Assembly (NCBI RefSeq): GCF_000955805.1
Contig: NZ_JYOA01000008.1
Location: forward strand, 257,380-321,379
Source of the DNA: Pseudomonas sp. 21
Lineage (GTDB): Bacteria; Pseudomonadota; Gammaproteobacteria; Pseudomonadales; Pseudomonadaceae
Length of the DNA: 64,000 nt
Direction: 5' to 3'
In this document: piece after piece, positions 37,407 to 46,607 of the stretch
Position numbering within the stretch: position 1 is the stretch's first letter
How the letters are laid out: every line of letters begins with the position of its first letter
Notes under the pieces: generated by a model
Seen by the model: only the letters and a program-made list of their open reading frames with translations
What the model was told of the DNA's origin: nothing
Database searches by the model: none
Translations under genes and position numbers: made by a program

Positions 37407-40400
37407 ATGGCCACCACCACCCTTGGCGTGAAGCTCGACGACGCCACCCGCGAGCGCCTCAAGCTGGCTGCCCAGCAACTCGACCGTACCCCGCACTGGC
37501 TGATCAAGCAGGCCATCTTCTCCTACCTGGAACAGGTGGAAAGCGGTCTGACCCCGGCCGAGCAATCCGGCCTGGCCGCGGCGGCGGGCGAGGAGTCGCT
37601 GGATTCGCTGAACGAACAAGGGTTGCAGGTCTTCCTCGATTTCGCCGAAAGCATCCTGCCGCAGTCCGTGCTGCGTGCGGCCATCACCGCCGCCTACCGC
37701 CGCCCGGAAACCGAGGCGCTGCCGATGCTGCTGGACCTGGCCCGCCTGCCGAAAGAGCAGGCCGGCGCCGCCAGCAAGATGGCGCTGGGTATCGCCGAGA
37801 AGCTGCGTAACCAGAAGAACGCCGGTGGCCGCCAGGGCCTGGTGCAAGGCCTGCTGCAGGAGTTCTCCCTGTCGTCCCAGGAAGGCGTGGCGCTGATGTG
37901 CCTGGCCGAAGCGCTGCTGCGCATCCCGGACAAGGCCACCCGTGACGCGTTGATCCGCGACAAGATCAGCAACGGCAACTGGAGCCAGCACCTGGGCCAG
38001 AGCCCGTCGATGTTCGTCAATGCGGCCTCCTGGGGCCTGCTGATCACCGGCAAGCTGGTGGCAACGCACACCGAAGCCGGCATGTCCTCGTCGCTCAATC
38101 GCATCATCGGCAAGTCCGGCGAGCCGCTGATCCGCAAGGGCGTGGACATGGCCATGCGCCTGATGGGCGAGCAGTTCGTCACCGGCGAGACCATCGCCGA
38201 AGCGCTGGCCAACGCGGCCAACATGGAATCCCGCGGCTTCCGCTACTCCTACGACATGCTCGGCGAAGCCGCGCTGACCGAGGAAGACGCCAAGCGCTAC
38301 CTGGCCTCCTATGAGCAGGCCATCCACGCCATCGGCAAGGCTTCCCACGGCCGTGGCATCTACGAAGGCCCGGGCATCTCGATCAAGCTCTCCGCCCTGC
38401 ACCCGCGCTACAGCCGCGCGCAGTACGACCGCGTGATGGACGAGCTGTACCCGACCGTGCTCGGCCTGGTGAAGATGGCCCGCGACTACGACATCGGCAT
38501 CAACATCGACGCCGAGGAAGCCGACCGCCTGGAAATCTCCCTCGACCTGCTCGAGCGCCTGTGCTTCGAGCCGTCGCTGGCGGGCTGGAACGGTATCGGT
38601 TTCGTCATCCAGGCCTACCAGAAGCGCTGCCCGTACGTGATCGACTACGTCATCGACCTGGCCAAGCGCAGCCGCCACCGCCTGATGATCCGCCTGGTGA
38701 AGGGCGCCTACTGGGACAGCGAGATCAAGCTCGCCCAGGTCAACGGCCTGGAAGGCTACCCGGTCTACACCCGCAAGCCGTACACCGACGTGTCCTACCT
38801 GGCCTGCGCGCGCAAGCTGCTGGCCGTTCCGGAAGCCATCTACCCGCAGTTCGCCACCCACAACGCCCACTCGCTGTCGGCCATCTACCAGCTGGCCGGG
38901 CAGAACTACTACCCGGGCCAGTACGAGTTCCAGTGCCTGCACGGCATGGGCGAGCCGCTGTACGAGCAGGTCGTGGGCAAGGTCGCCGACGGCAAGTTCA
39001 ACCGTCCGTGCCGTATCTATGCACCGGTGGGCAGCCACGAAACCCTGCTGGCGTACCTGGTGCGTCGCCTGCTGGAAAACGGCGCCAACACCTCCTTCGT
39101 CAACCGCATCGCCGACCACAGCATCTCGCTGCAGGACCTGGTGCTCGACCCGGTGCTGCAGGTCGAGCAGATGGCTGCGCAGGAAGGCACCCTGGGCCTG
39201 CCGCACCCGCGCATCCCGCTGCCGTGTGACCTGTATGGCGACTCCCGGCTGAACTCCGCCGGCATCGACCTGGCCAACGAACACCGCCTGGGTTCGCTGT
39301 CCTCGGCGCTGCTGTCGAGCACCAACCACGCCTATGTCGCCGAGCCGATGCTGGGCCTGGCCGACGCGGCGCCGGGCGATGCGCAACCGGTGCGCAACCC
39401 GGCGGATCACCGCGACGTGGTGGGCCACGTGCGGGAAGCCAGCGAGGCCGACGTGAACAACGCCATCCTCGGCGCACTGTCCAGCGCGCAGATCTGGCAG
39501 TCCACCCAGCCGGCCGAGCGCGGCGCCATCCTGCAGCGCGCCGCCGACCTGATGGAAGCCGAGATCCAGTCGCTGATGGGCGTGCTGGTGCGCGAGTCGG
39601 GCAAGACCTTCGCCAACGCCATCGCCGAAGTGCGCGAGGCGGTGGACTTCCTGCGCTACTACGGCGCCCAGGCCAGCACCCACTTCGCCAACGACAGCCA
39701 CCGCCCGCTGGGCCCGGTGGTCTGCATCAGCCCGTGGAACTTCCCGCTGGCGATCTTCAGCGGCCAGGTAGCCGCCGCCCTGGCCGCCGGCAACACCGTG
39801 CTGGCCAAGCCGGCCGAGCAGACCCCGCTGATCGCTGCCCAAGCCGTGCGCATCCTGCTCGAAGCCGGCGTACCCGCTGGCGCCGTGCAGCTGCTGCCGG
39901 GCCGCGGTGAAACCGTCGGTGCCCGCCTGGTGGGTGACGAACGCGTGCGTGGCGTGATGTTCACCGGCTCCACCGAAGTGGCCGGCATCCTCCAGCGCAA
40001 CATCGCCGGGCGCCTCGACGCCCAGGGTCGCACCATCCCGCTGATCGCCGAAACCGGCGGCCTCAACGCGATGATCGTCGACTCCTCGGCGCTGGCCGAG
40101 CAGGTGGTGGTCGACGTGGTCAACTCCGCCTTCGACAGCGCCGGCCAGCGTTGCTCCGCGCTGCGCGTACTGTGCGTGCAGGAAGATGCGGCCGACCGCG
40201 TGGTGCAGATGCTCAAGGGCGCCATGGCCGAGTACCGCGTCGGCGCGCCGGAGCGCCTGCACACCGACATCGGTCCGGTGATCGACGAGGAAGCCAAGGG
40301 CAACATCGACAAGCACATCCAGGTGATGCGCGACAAAGGCCGCAAGGTATTCCAGAGCGCCCGCGTGGATGCCGAGGAAATCAAGCGCGGCACCTTCGTC

Positions 40401-41342
40401 GTGCCGACCCTGATCGAGCTGGACAGCTTCAGCGAACTCAAGCGCGAAATCTTCGGCCCGGTGCTGCACGTGGTGCGTTACCAGCGTGCCGAGCTGGGCC
40501 AGCTGCTCGCGCAGATCAACGAATCCGGCTATGGCCTGACCCTGGGCGTGCACACCCGCATCGACGAGACCATCGCACAGGTGGTCGGCACCGCCCACGT
40601 CGGCAACCTCTACGTCAACCGCAACGTGGTTGGCGCTGTGGTCGGCGTGCAGCCGTTCGGTGGTGAAGGCCTGTCCGGCACCGGCCCCAAGGCCGGCGGC
40701 CCGCTGTACCTGTACCGCCTGCTGTCGACCCGCCCGCAGGAAGCGGTGGCCAACCAGCTCAAGGGCGATGGCGCCCAGGCGCTGCCGCGCCCGAAGGACG
40801 CCGAGAAGGCCGTGGAAGCACTCGCCCAGTGGGCGCAGAAGGACACCGCCCTGGCGGCGCAACTGGCCGGCTATGTCGCTCTCTCGCAGAGCTTCACCCA
40901 GCAGGTGCTGACCGGCCCGACCGGCGAGCGCAACACCTATACCCTGTTGCCGCGCGAGCATGTGCTGTGCCTGGCGGAAGACCGCGCCGACCTGCTCGCG
41001 CAGCTGGCTGCCGTGCTCGCGGTGGGCAGCCGTGCGCTGGTCGCCGAGTCCAATGCTGCCGTGGTGAAGGAACTGCCGAAGGAGGTTGCCCAGCGCATCG
41101 AGCTGGTCGCCGACTGGAGCGCGACCGACAAGGTGTTCGACGCCATCCTGCACCACGGCGATTCCGACCAGCTGCGTGCGGTCTGCGAGCAGGCCAGCCA
41201 GCGCAAGGGCGCCATCGTCGGCGTCACCGGGCTGAACCGTGGGGAAACCGATATCCCGCTGGAACGCCTGCTGATCGAGCGCGCCCTGAGCGTCAACACC
41301 GCCGCTGCCGGCGGCAACGCCAGCCTGATGACCATCGGCTGA
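37407..41342 (+). CDS. putA: Trifunctional PutA: repressor, proline dehydrogenase, P5C dehydrogenase
   Basis: A 1311-aa protein that oxidises proline to glutamate in two steps and represses its own gene. Residues 1-47 (TTTLGVKLDDATRERLK) are the ribbon-helix-helix DNA-binding domain. The FAD-dependent proline dehydrogenase follows (ISIKLSALHPRYSR, RLVKGAYWDSEIK). From about residue 655 comes the NAD-dependent aldehyde dehydrogenase, with CISPWNFPLAIF, the Glu in IAETGGLNA and the catalytic Cys near residue 916 (AGQRCSALR). The length, beyond about 1060 aa, shows the extra C-terminal ALDH-like domain of trifunctional PutAs such as that of P. putida. I start it at 37407 behind ACAGGAAG; the earlier frame runs through the operators. 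No putP is adjacent. Confidence 0.97.
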   Translation: MATTTLGVKLDDATRERLKLAAQQLDRTPHWLIKQAIFSYLEQVESGLTPAEQSGLAAAAGEESLDSLNEQGLQVFLDFAESILPQSVLRAAITAAYRRPETEALPMLLDLARLPKEQAGAASKMALGIAEKLRNQKNAGGRQGLVQGLLQEFSLSSQEGVALMCLAEALLRIPDKATRDALIRDKISNGNWSQHLGQSPSMFVNAASWGLLITGKLVATHTEAGMSSSLNRIIGKSGEPLIRKGVDMAMRLMGEQFVTGETIAEALANAANMESRGFRYSYDMLGEAALTEEDAKRYLASYEQAIHAIGKASHGRGIYEGPGISIKLSALHPRYSRAQYDRVMDELYPTVLGLVKMARDYDIGINIDAEEADRLEISLDLLERLCFEPSLAGWNGIGFVIQAYQKRCPYVIDYVIDLAKRSRHRLMIRLVKGAYWDSEIKLAQVNGLEGYPVYTRKPYTDVSYLACARKLLAVPEAIYPQFATHNAHSLSAIYQLAGQNYYPGQYEFQCLHGMGEPLYEQVVGKVADGKFNRPCRIYAPVGSHETLLAYLVRRLLENGANTSFVNRIADHSISLQDLVLDPVLQVEQMAAQEGTLGLPHPRIPLPCDLYGDSRLNSAGIDLANEHRLGSLSSALLSSTNHAYVAEPMLGLADAAPGDAQPVRNPADHRDVVGHVREASEADVNNAILGALSSAQIWQSTQPAERGAILQRAADLMEAEIQSLMGVLVRESGKTFANAIAEVREAVDFLRYYGAQASTHFANDSHRPLGPVVCISPWNFPLAIFSGQVAAALAAGNTVLAKPAEQTPLIAAQAVRILLEAGVPAGAVQLLPGRGETVGARLVGDERVRGVMFTGSTEVAGILQRNIAGRLDAQGRTIPLIAETGGLNAMIVDSSALAEQVVVDVVNSAFDSAGQRCSALRVLCVQEDAADRVVQMLKGAMAEYRVGAPERLHTDIGPVIDEEAKGNIDKHIQVMRDKGRKVFQSARVDAEEIKRGTFVVPTLIELDSFSELKREIFGPVLHVVRYQRAELGQLLAQINESGYGLTLGVHTRIDETIAQVVGTAHVGNLYVNRNVVGAVVGVQPFGGEGLSGTGPKAGGPLYLYRLLSTRPQEAVANQLKGDGAQALPRPKDAEKAVEALAQWAQKDTALAAQLAGYVALSQSFTQQVLTGPTGERNTYTLLPREHVLCLAEDRADLLAQLAAVLAVGSRALVAESNAAVVKELPKEVAQRIELVADWSATDKVFDAILHHGDSDQLRAVCEQASQRKGAIVGVTGLNRGETDIPLERLLIERALSVNTAAAGGNASLMTIG

Positions 41343-41350
41343 CGACGGTG

Positions 41351-41378
41351 CCGGGAGCCCCTCACCGGGCGCTCCCGG
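41351..41378 (+). terminator. Hairpin after putA
   Basis: CCGGGAGC and GCTCCCGG form a perfect 8-bp stem with a 12-base loop, eight bases past the putA stop. Only a short pyrimidine stretch follows, so termination strength is uncertain. Confidence 0.55.
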
Positions 41379-41802
41379 CCAGCTTTACGGTCGCGCCTGC
41401 GACCACCCGGCCTGCCAGCCTTCGGGCGGAGCTACCCGCTCCCGGCAGGCCGTCCCCCTCGCGCTTGCTGCGCAATCCGTTTCGGGCTTGGTGCCCGGCA
41501 CAACGGCGGAGCTACCCGCTCCGCCGATTTCATTGATGCACCTCGTCTGCCTATCGCACCGGGGGTAGTCCACCTGCCTCGGGCAACCCGCCGGCACGGC
41601 TCACCTGATGGATGCGTCAACACCGCCACGCTAGCGGTGGAATGAGCCTCGCCCCAGGCAATCCAGGTGGCGCTTTCCGCCTCTCGGTTCAGCTGCACTC
41701 GGCGGCGGCCAGTGAAACCGATGACTTGCTCAGGGGGAAGGATAGGAAGGCCGACGTCGCCTACACTCACGGCTGTCGCAGCACATAGAGGCGGGATACT
41801 CG
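41379..41802. repeat. Structured non-coding gap with repeated GCGGAGCTACCCGCTCC hairpins
   Basis: The 17-base string GCGGAGCTACCCGCTCC occurs at 41426-41442 and again at 41506-41522; each is a stem GGAGC-TACCC-GCTCC. The first sits inside larger arms (GGCCTGCC / GGCAGGCC) and the second extends to GGCGGAGC/GCTCCGCC. A further stem, CACCGC...GCGGTG, lies near 41622-41640. Minus-strand frames across the gap resemble spurious repeat-derived ORFs often annotated in pseudomonads, and I do not call a protein. It may be a mobile palindromic element or a structured RNA. Confidence 0.55.
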
Positions 41803-42393
41803 ATGCGCAGATGGCCTGCTGTTCTACTTTTTTCCTGTGTCACCGGAGCGGCCATCGCCGATGAAGTACCGGATGCGGTACAAGCCTGTGCTGTCTGTCA
41901 TGGCATGCACGGCGAGGGTACGGCGCAAGGGCCCATGCTGGCGGGGCTCTCGGCCGATTACATTTCGGCGCAAGTGGCGCATTTCAACTCGCGGCAGCGC
42001 AGCAATGCGCTGATGGGACCGATGGCCGAAGCCTACGCCTCGGCCGATCTGCTGCAGCCGGCCGCCGCTTACTACGCCGCCCAAGGCAAGCAGCCGGCGC
42101 TGCAGGTTCGCGGGCAACAGCCCGCCGCTTCGCCGGCGGAGAAGCTCTACTACCAGGGTGACCTGTCCCGCGACATTCCGGCCTGTTTCAGCTGTCACGG
42201 CCCCTCGGCCGTCGGCGCGGGGCCATTTCCTCGGCTCGCCGGGCAACAGGCGGCGTATCTGCAGGCGCAGTTGCAGGCCTGGCGCAAGGGCGAACGCGGC
42301 GGCGACCCGGAAGGCATGATGGGTGCGATCGCCAAGCGCCTGAACGACAAGGACATCACTGCGCTGGCCAGCTATCTGGCGGCGATTCGCTGA
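41803..42393 (+). CDS. tsdB: Di-haem cytochrome c (c4/TsdB-like), periplasmic
   Basis: A 196-aa protein with a signal peptide (MRRWPAVLLFSCVTGAAIAD) and two CxxCH haem sites, CAVCH at residues 29-33 and CFSCH near residue 128, giving the two-domain cytochrome c4 fold. Later Met residues (PMLAGL, GMMGAI) can be distal ligands. It is followed nine bases later by a TsdA-like enzyme; in P. stutzeri and others such a di-haem protein, TsdB, is the electron acceptor of thiosulfate dehydrogenase. The name rests on that context; on sequence alone it is a c4-type cytochrome. Confidence 0.8.
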   Translation: MRRWPAVLLFSCVTGAAIADEVPDAVQACAVCHGMHGEGTAQGPMLAGLSADYISAQVAHFNSRQRSNALMGPMAEAYASADLLQPAAAYYAAQGKQPALQVRGQQPAASPAEKLYYQGDLSRDIPACFSCHGPSAVGAGPFPRLAGQQAAYLQAQLQAWRKGERGGDPEGMMGAIAKRLNDKDITALASYLAAIR

Positions 42394-42402
42394 GGAGTGC
42401 TC

Positions 42403-43458
42403 ATGAACAGAACCCTGCTCTGCATGGCCTTGGCGGGAAGCGTTGCACTGCCGGTTCACGCGACCGATGCGGTGACTACGGCGATGGAAGAAATCACCGC
42501 ACAACCCAAGGCCAAGGATGCCCATTACTTCAAGCCGCGCGACCTCTCGAAGATCCCCGACGGTGCCTTTGGCGACAAGATCCGCCGTGGCTACCAGCTG
42601 TTCGTCAATACCCAGCAGCTCAAGGGCCGCTACGTCGGCAACCAGCTGAACTGCACCAATTGCCACCTGGACGCCGGCACGAAGGCCTACGCCGCACCGA
42701 TGTGGGCGGCCTACCTGGCTTACCCGGCCTTCCGCAAGAAAGACAACCGGGTGAACAACTTTGCCGAGCGCATCCAGGGCTGTTTCAACTACTCCATGAA
42801 CGGCAAGGCCCCTGAACTGGGCTCACCCGAGCTGGTGGCGATGTCTGCCTATTCCTATTGGTTGCTCATGGGCGGCCTGCTGGATATGTACGGCATGCAG
42901 GACAAGCCCGTGCCGGAACTCAGCGACGCTGAACTGCAGCGCGGCGGTCGAGACGAGGCCTTCGTCCTGCCGGGACCACTGGCGGACAGGGTGAAGATGA
43001 AAGGGCGCGAAAACATGCCCGGACGTGCCTTTGCCGCGTTGCCGGCACCGCCGCTGGCCTACTCTCCGGAGCGGGGTTTGCAGGTCTATACCGAGCACTG
43101 TGCGATCTGCCACGGCCAGCAGGGGGAAGGCCGCCGGATGGCCGATGTGCCGGTGATTCCCGCGCTGTGGGGCAGCGATTCGTATAACTGGGGCGCCGGC
43201 ATGCACCGGGTCAACACCGCCGCCACCTTCATCTACGAGAACATGCCGCTGGGCAAGAGCGTGCAACTCAACGTCCAGCAGGCCTGGGATGTAGCGGCCT
43301 ACATGAACAGCCGGGAACGCCCGCAGGACCCGCGCTTCAAGGGGGATGTTGCCAGGACGGCAAAGGACTTCCACGCCTCCGACCAGGGCTATTACGGCCA
43401 ATCGCTCGACGGAGCGGTGCTCGGCAGCCGGGCCTACCCGGCTGGCGTGCAGCCCTGA
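42403..43458 (+). CDS. tsdA: Thiosulfate dehydrogenase (TsdA-like di-haem c-type enzyme)
   Basis: A 351-aa exported protein with a signal peptide (MNRTLLCMALAGSVALPVHA). Two haem sites are CTNCH and CAICH. Between them the strongly conserved RIQGCFNYSMNG carries the Cys that supplies the unusual axial thiolate to haem 1 in TsdA enzymes. It would couple two thiosulfates to tetrathionate in the periplasm and pass electrons to the upstream di-haem cytochrome. GAGGAG sits before the ATG at 42403. It is somewhat longer than the core TsdA fold. Other members of the family, such as tetrathionate reductases, cannot be excluded, since direction is set by haem potentials. Confidence 0.85.
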   Translation: MNRTLLCMALAGSVALPVHATDAVTTAMEEITAQPKAKDAHYFKPRDLSKIPDGAFGDKIRRGYQLFVNTQQLKGRYVGNQLNCTNCHLDAGTKAYAAPMWAAYLAYPAFRKKDNRVNNFAERIQGCFNYSMNGKAPELGSPELVAMSAYSYWLLMGGLLDMYGMQDKPVPELSDAELQRGGRDEAFVLPGPLADRVKMKGRENMPGRAFAALPAPPLAYSPERGLQVYTEHCAICHGQQGEGRRMADVPVIPALWGSDSYNWGAGMHRVNTAATFIYENMPLGKSVQLNVQQAWDVAAYMNSRERPQDPRFKGDVARTAKDFHASDQGYYGQSLDGAVLGSRAYPAGVQP

Positions 43459-43554
43459 CTGGCAGCGGTATGACCCGACGGCATCGACCCGCCGCCAGGC
43501 GGGCTCCATGAGCGAATTCGATCTCAGCGCATTAGCGGTAAGAAGGGGACGCAG

Positions 43555-44085
43555 ATGAATACGGTGTTGCTCAAGATCAAGCACGAGTTCATCAAGGCAC
43601 TTCCGCCGACCCTCTTCTTCTTCGTCATCCTGCACATCGTTGCCGCCATTCGCGCACTCATGATCAAGGGAACAGGCGTGCCGCTGCCCGTGACGGCTTC
43701 GGTCCTGATCGCCTCGCTGGTGCTCGGCAAGTCGGTACTGGTGGCCGACATGCTGCCGTTCATCAACCGCTTCCCGGAAAAGCCGCTGATCTGGAACGTC
43801 ACCTGGAAGACCCTGATGTACGCCCTGGTCGCACTTTGCGTGCACTACCTGGAGCGACTCTACGAGTACTGGAAAGAGGCCCCCAGTCTGATGGACGCGA
43901 ACTCCATGCTGTGGACGTCCATGAACTGGCCGCGCTTCTGGGCGGTGCAGATTCTGCTCATCACCTTGATCTTCATGTACTGCGTCATCTCGGAGCTGGC
44001 GCGGGTGATCGGCCATGATCGCCTGAGGAAAATGTTCCTCGGGCCACTGCCCCCAGGCCTGGGAAGTGACCGATCGGCCGAATGA
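43555..44085 (+). CDS. Four-helix membrane protein of unknown function
   Basis: A 176-aa inner-membrane protein with about four hydrophobic segments (near residues 17-34, 45-65, 84-98 and 130-147) and charged loops. Landmarks are ALPPTLFFFVILHIVAAIRAL, PFINRFPEKPLIWNVTWKT and YLERLYEYWKEAP. I have seen similar short proteins annotated only as conserved hypothetical. It lies 96 bases after the TsdA-like gene on the same strand, so it might be part of the same unit, but nothing in it points to electron transfer: there are no haem motifs and few conserved His residues. It converges on the ABC operon behind it. Confidence 0.75.
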   Translation: MNTVLLKIKHEFIKALPPTLFFFVILHIVAAIRALMIKGTGVPLPVTASVLIASLVLGKSVLVADMLPFINRFPEKPLIWNVTWKTLMYALVALCVHYLERLYEYWKEAPSLMDANSMLWTSMNWPRFWAVQILLITLIFMYCVISELARVIGHDRLRKMFLGPLPPGLGSDRSAE

Positions 44086-44143
44086 GCTCGCGCTCGAAGG
44101 CGGTGACCTGTGAGCACCGGCGCGAGTGACGGCGGCACCGTTT

Positions 44144-45007
44144 TCAACCCTGGGGCCTTTGTCCCTCGTGCTGCACGGTGCGGGTCAGTTGCTCCAGCAG
44201 TTCCAGGTCGGTACTCATGCCCGAGGTCTCGCGGATGCGCGCGAGGATTTCCTTTTTCAGCGCGATGAATTCGGGAGCGACCTTCATGTCCTGATGGCGT
44301 TCGGCTGGCAGCGGAACCTCGTAGACGCTGTCGATGCGGCCGGGGCGGGGCGCCATCAGTACCACGCGGCCGCCCAGGTAGATCGCTTCCTCGACGTCGT
44401 GAGTGACGAACAGGATGGTGCTGTTCTCCAGCCGGTGCACATGGCGGATCAGGTCGTGCATCACCTCGCGGGTCTGCGCATCCAGTGCGCCGAAAGGCTC
44501 GTCCATCAGCAGGATCTGTGGCTTGGGCATCAGCGCGCGGGCGATCGCCACGCGTTGCTGCATGCCGCCGGACAACTGGCTGGGGTAGGCCTGGGCGAAG
44601 GCCGACAGGCCCATCAGGTTGAGCAAGGCATCGGCGCGGCCGCTGGCGACTTCCACGTCGGCGTCGCCGCGCACGGTGTCGGACACCACCTTGAGCCGGC
44701 GGCAGAACTTGATGTTGTCCATCACCTTCAGCCAGGGGTAGAGGCTGTAGTGTTGGAACACCATGGCGCGGTCGATGCCGGGGCCGTCGACGGCGCGGCC
44801 ATCGACGAGGATGTCGCCGCCGCTGTGGCGCTCCAGTCCGCCGATGCTGCGTAGCAGGGTGGATTTGCCGCAGCCGGATGCTCCGACGAAGGTGACGAAC
44901 TCGTTGGCGCGGATGTCCAGGTTGACGTCCTGCAGTGCCTGCACGTGGCGGCCCTGGCTGCTGAAGACCTTGTCGACGTGGCGAATGGCGATCTTGTTCT
45001 GGCTCAT
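44144..45007 (-). CDS. NitT/TauT-type ABC importer ATPase
   Basis: A 287-aa ABC ATPase with Walker A GASGCGKST, signature LSGGMQQRVAIARAL, Walker B ILLMDEPFGALD and the switch VTHD. It belongs with the nitrate/taurine/sulfonate-type importers. It is the last gene of the ten-gene minus-strand operon and pairs with the permease before it and the binding protein at the operon's head, 6.5 kb away. Splitting the importer genes to both ends of a catabolic operon suggests that the transported compound is the substrate of the enzymes between. Confidence 0.92.
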   Translation of the reverse strand: MSQNKIAIRHVDKVFSSQGRHVQALQDVNLDIRANEFVTFVGASGCGKSTLLRSIGGLERHSGGDILVDGRAVDGPGIDRAMVFQHYSLYPWLKVMDNIKFCRRLKVVSDTVRGDADVEVASGRADALLNLMGLSAFAQAYPSQLSGGMQQRVAIARALMPKPQILLMDEPFGALDAQTREVMHDLIRHVHRLENSTILFVTHDVEEAIYLGGRVVLMAPRPGRIDSVYEVPLPAERHQDMKVAPEFIALKKEILARIRETSGMSTDLELLEQLTRTVQHEGQRPQG

Positions 45008-45012
45008 CAGGC

Positions 45013-45843
45013 TTACCTCTTCATCCAGGGAAAGGCCACTCGGCCGAGCCAGCGGAACGCCTGGTCGGTGAGCAGGCCGATGACGCCGATCAGCAGGATG
45101 CCGGCGAAGATCTTGTCGGTCTGCATGTAGCGCTGGGCGCGCAGGATGGCGTAGCCCAGGCCGGAGTTGGCGGCGACCAGTTCGGCCACCACCAGGTAGG
45201 TCCAGGCCCAGCCGCAGGTGATGCGCAGGGTGTCCAGCAGTGCCGGGCGGGCCGAGGGCAGCACCACCAGCTTGATGATCTCCGTGCGGTTGGCGCCCAT
45301 GGTCTGCGCCGCCTCGATCTGCGCCATGGGCACGCGGCGCACGTCCTCGGCGACCATCAGGACCATCTGGAAGAAGGTGCCGATGAAGATGATCAGCACC
45401 TTGGAGCCTTCGTCGATGCCGACCCAGAGCATCACCAGCGGGATGAACGCCACCGCCGGCATGTAGCGGATGAAGTCGGTGAGCGGTTCGAGGAACGCCT
45501 GCACCGGGCGGTAGGTGCCGATGTACAGGCCCAGCGGCAGGGCGATCACCGCCGAAGCGAGGAAGCCGGCCATGACCCGGTAGACGCTGATGGCGATGTC
45601 GCCCAGCAGGCCCTCGTCGCTCCACCAGTGGCCGATGCGCTTGAGCACGGCGTCCGGGCCGGGGAAGAACATCGGGTTGGCCAGCCCGGCGGCGCTGTAG
45701 GCCCACCAGAGCAGCAAGGGCAGCAGCAGGCCGGCGGCAGCCAGGGTCCAGATGGCGCTGCGTGGCAGCTCGCCACGGATCACCCACCAGCGCTGGCGGG
45801 CGGGCTGCGCGACGGGCCGGGGCAGGGGCTGGTGGGCGGTCAT
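45013..45843 (-). CDS. NitT/TauT-type ABC importer permease
   Basis: A 276-aa permease with about six membrane helices and the EAA loop (IEAAQTMGANRTEIIKLVVLP) that docks the ATPase. DFIRYMPAVAFIPLVMLWVGI is typical of SsuC/TauC-like proteins. Its start codon overlaps the stop of the upstream gene (ATGA) and it ends 5 bases before the ATPase start, so all three are tightly coupled. Confidence 0.92.
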   Translation of the reverse strand: MTAHQPLPRPVAQPARQRWWVIRGELPRSAIWTLAAAGLLLPLLLWWAYSAAGLANPMFFPGPDAVLKRIGHWWSDEGLLGDIAISVYRVMAGFLASAVIALPLGLYIGTYRPVQAFLEPLTDFIRYMPAVAFIPLVMLWVGIDEGSKVLIIFIGTFFQMVLMVAEDVRRVPMAQIEAAQTMGANRTEIIKLVVLPSARPALLDTLRITCGWAWTYLVVAELVAANSGLGYAILRAQRYMQTDKIFAGILLIGVIGLLTDQAFRWLGRVAFPWMKR

Positions 45844-46607
45844 GGCGTCACCTCCTCATCGGGGAACAAGGGCTGCTCGTAGGGTTGCCAGCCACCGGTG
45901 GGTGGCGTGGCGCCCAGGCTGGCGAGCCACTTGGCGTCACTCAGCAAGGCGGGGTGGTCGGGATCGGCGGCGGCAGGCAGCAGCCGGGCACCGATGCGCG
46001 CCGGCAGGGTGCTGAGTTCGATGCGCCAGGGCGCTACGCCGCCCTGGTGGCGGCCGAAGCTCAGCTCGAAATCCAGCCGTTCGGGGTGGTCGCGATCGAA
46101 CAGCGCGGCAAGCGATTGCGCGTGCGGCAGCGGCAGTCGGCGCCCGGCGGCGAACAGGAAGCAGTCGCCGGCCAGCAGCAGGCAGCCCTGGCGGCCATCG
46201 GCGGCGCTCAGCCATACGCCACGGTTGCGCCCGAGAGACTCCGGCAGGCGCTCCCAGACTTCGTGGTAGCTGCCGTCCAGGCCGTCTTCGAGGACCTTTT
46301 CGGTGTTCACGAAGTGCATGCGGCCGATGTCCTTGCCGCCGTTGGGTGGCTGGAAGTCGATGGCGCGATGCCACTGGCAAATCTCGCCGCTGATCTCGGT
46401 GATGCCGGCAAATCCCGCCTGGGTGGCCAGCTCGGCGGATGATTGCGGCGCCGGCAGGGGGATGCGCAGGTCGGCGAACAGACGCTCGGTCTGCAGCCAG
46501 AAGACACGGGTGCTGGTGTCGCGGGTGCCCGCGGTGGTGGTCAGCAGGGTGCGCTGCCAGACGCCGAGGTAGGCGGGCGGTACCGCGGGAATGTTCAGGC
46601 CAGGCAT
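45840..46607 (-). CDS. Conserved hypothetical protein, probably beta-rich
   Basis: A 255-aa soluble protein I cannot name. I prefer the ATG at 46607, seven bases after GGGAGG, over the one at 46622. It begins AVPPAYLGVWQRTLL, has a strand-rich centre (TRVFWLQTERLFADLRIP, EISGEICQWHRAIDFQP, GVWLSAADGRQGCLLLAGDCFLFAAGR) and a Pro-rich end. The pattern suggests a lipocalin-like or other small barrel that could bind a ligand. It sits between the isochorismatase-like enzyme and the permease, overlapping both, so it surely belongs to the pathway. Confidence 0.75.
   Translation of the reverse strand: MPGLNIPAVPPAYLGVWQRTLLTTTAGTRDTSTRVFWLQTERLFADLRIPLPAPQSSAELATQAGFAGITEISGEICQWHRAIDFQPPNGGKDIGRMHFVNTEKVLEDGLDGSYHEVWERLPESLGRNRGVWLSAADGRQGCLLLAGDCFLFAAGRRLPLPHAQSLAALFDRDHPERLDFELSFGRHQGGVAPWRIELSTLPARIGARLLPAAADPDHPALLSDAKWLASLGATPPTGGWQPYEQPLFPDEEVTP

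Noticed and set aside
41432-41770. A 112-residue minus-strand protein between putA and tsdB
   Set aside because: It lacks a ribosome site and runs through the hairpin repeats. It resembles spurious repeat-derived ORFs seen in pseudomonads.
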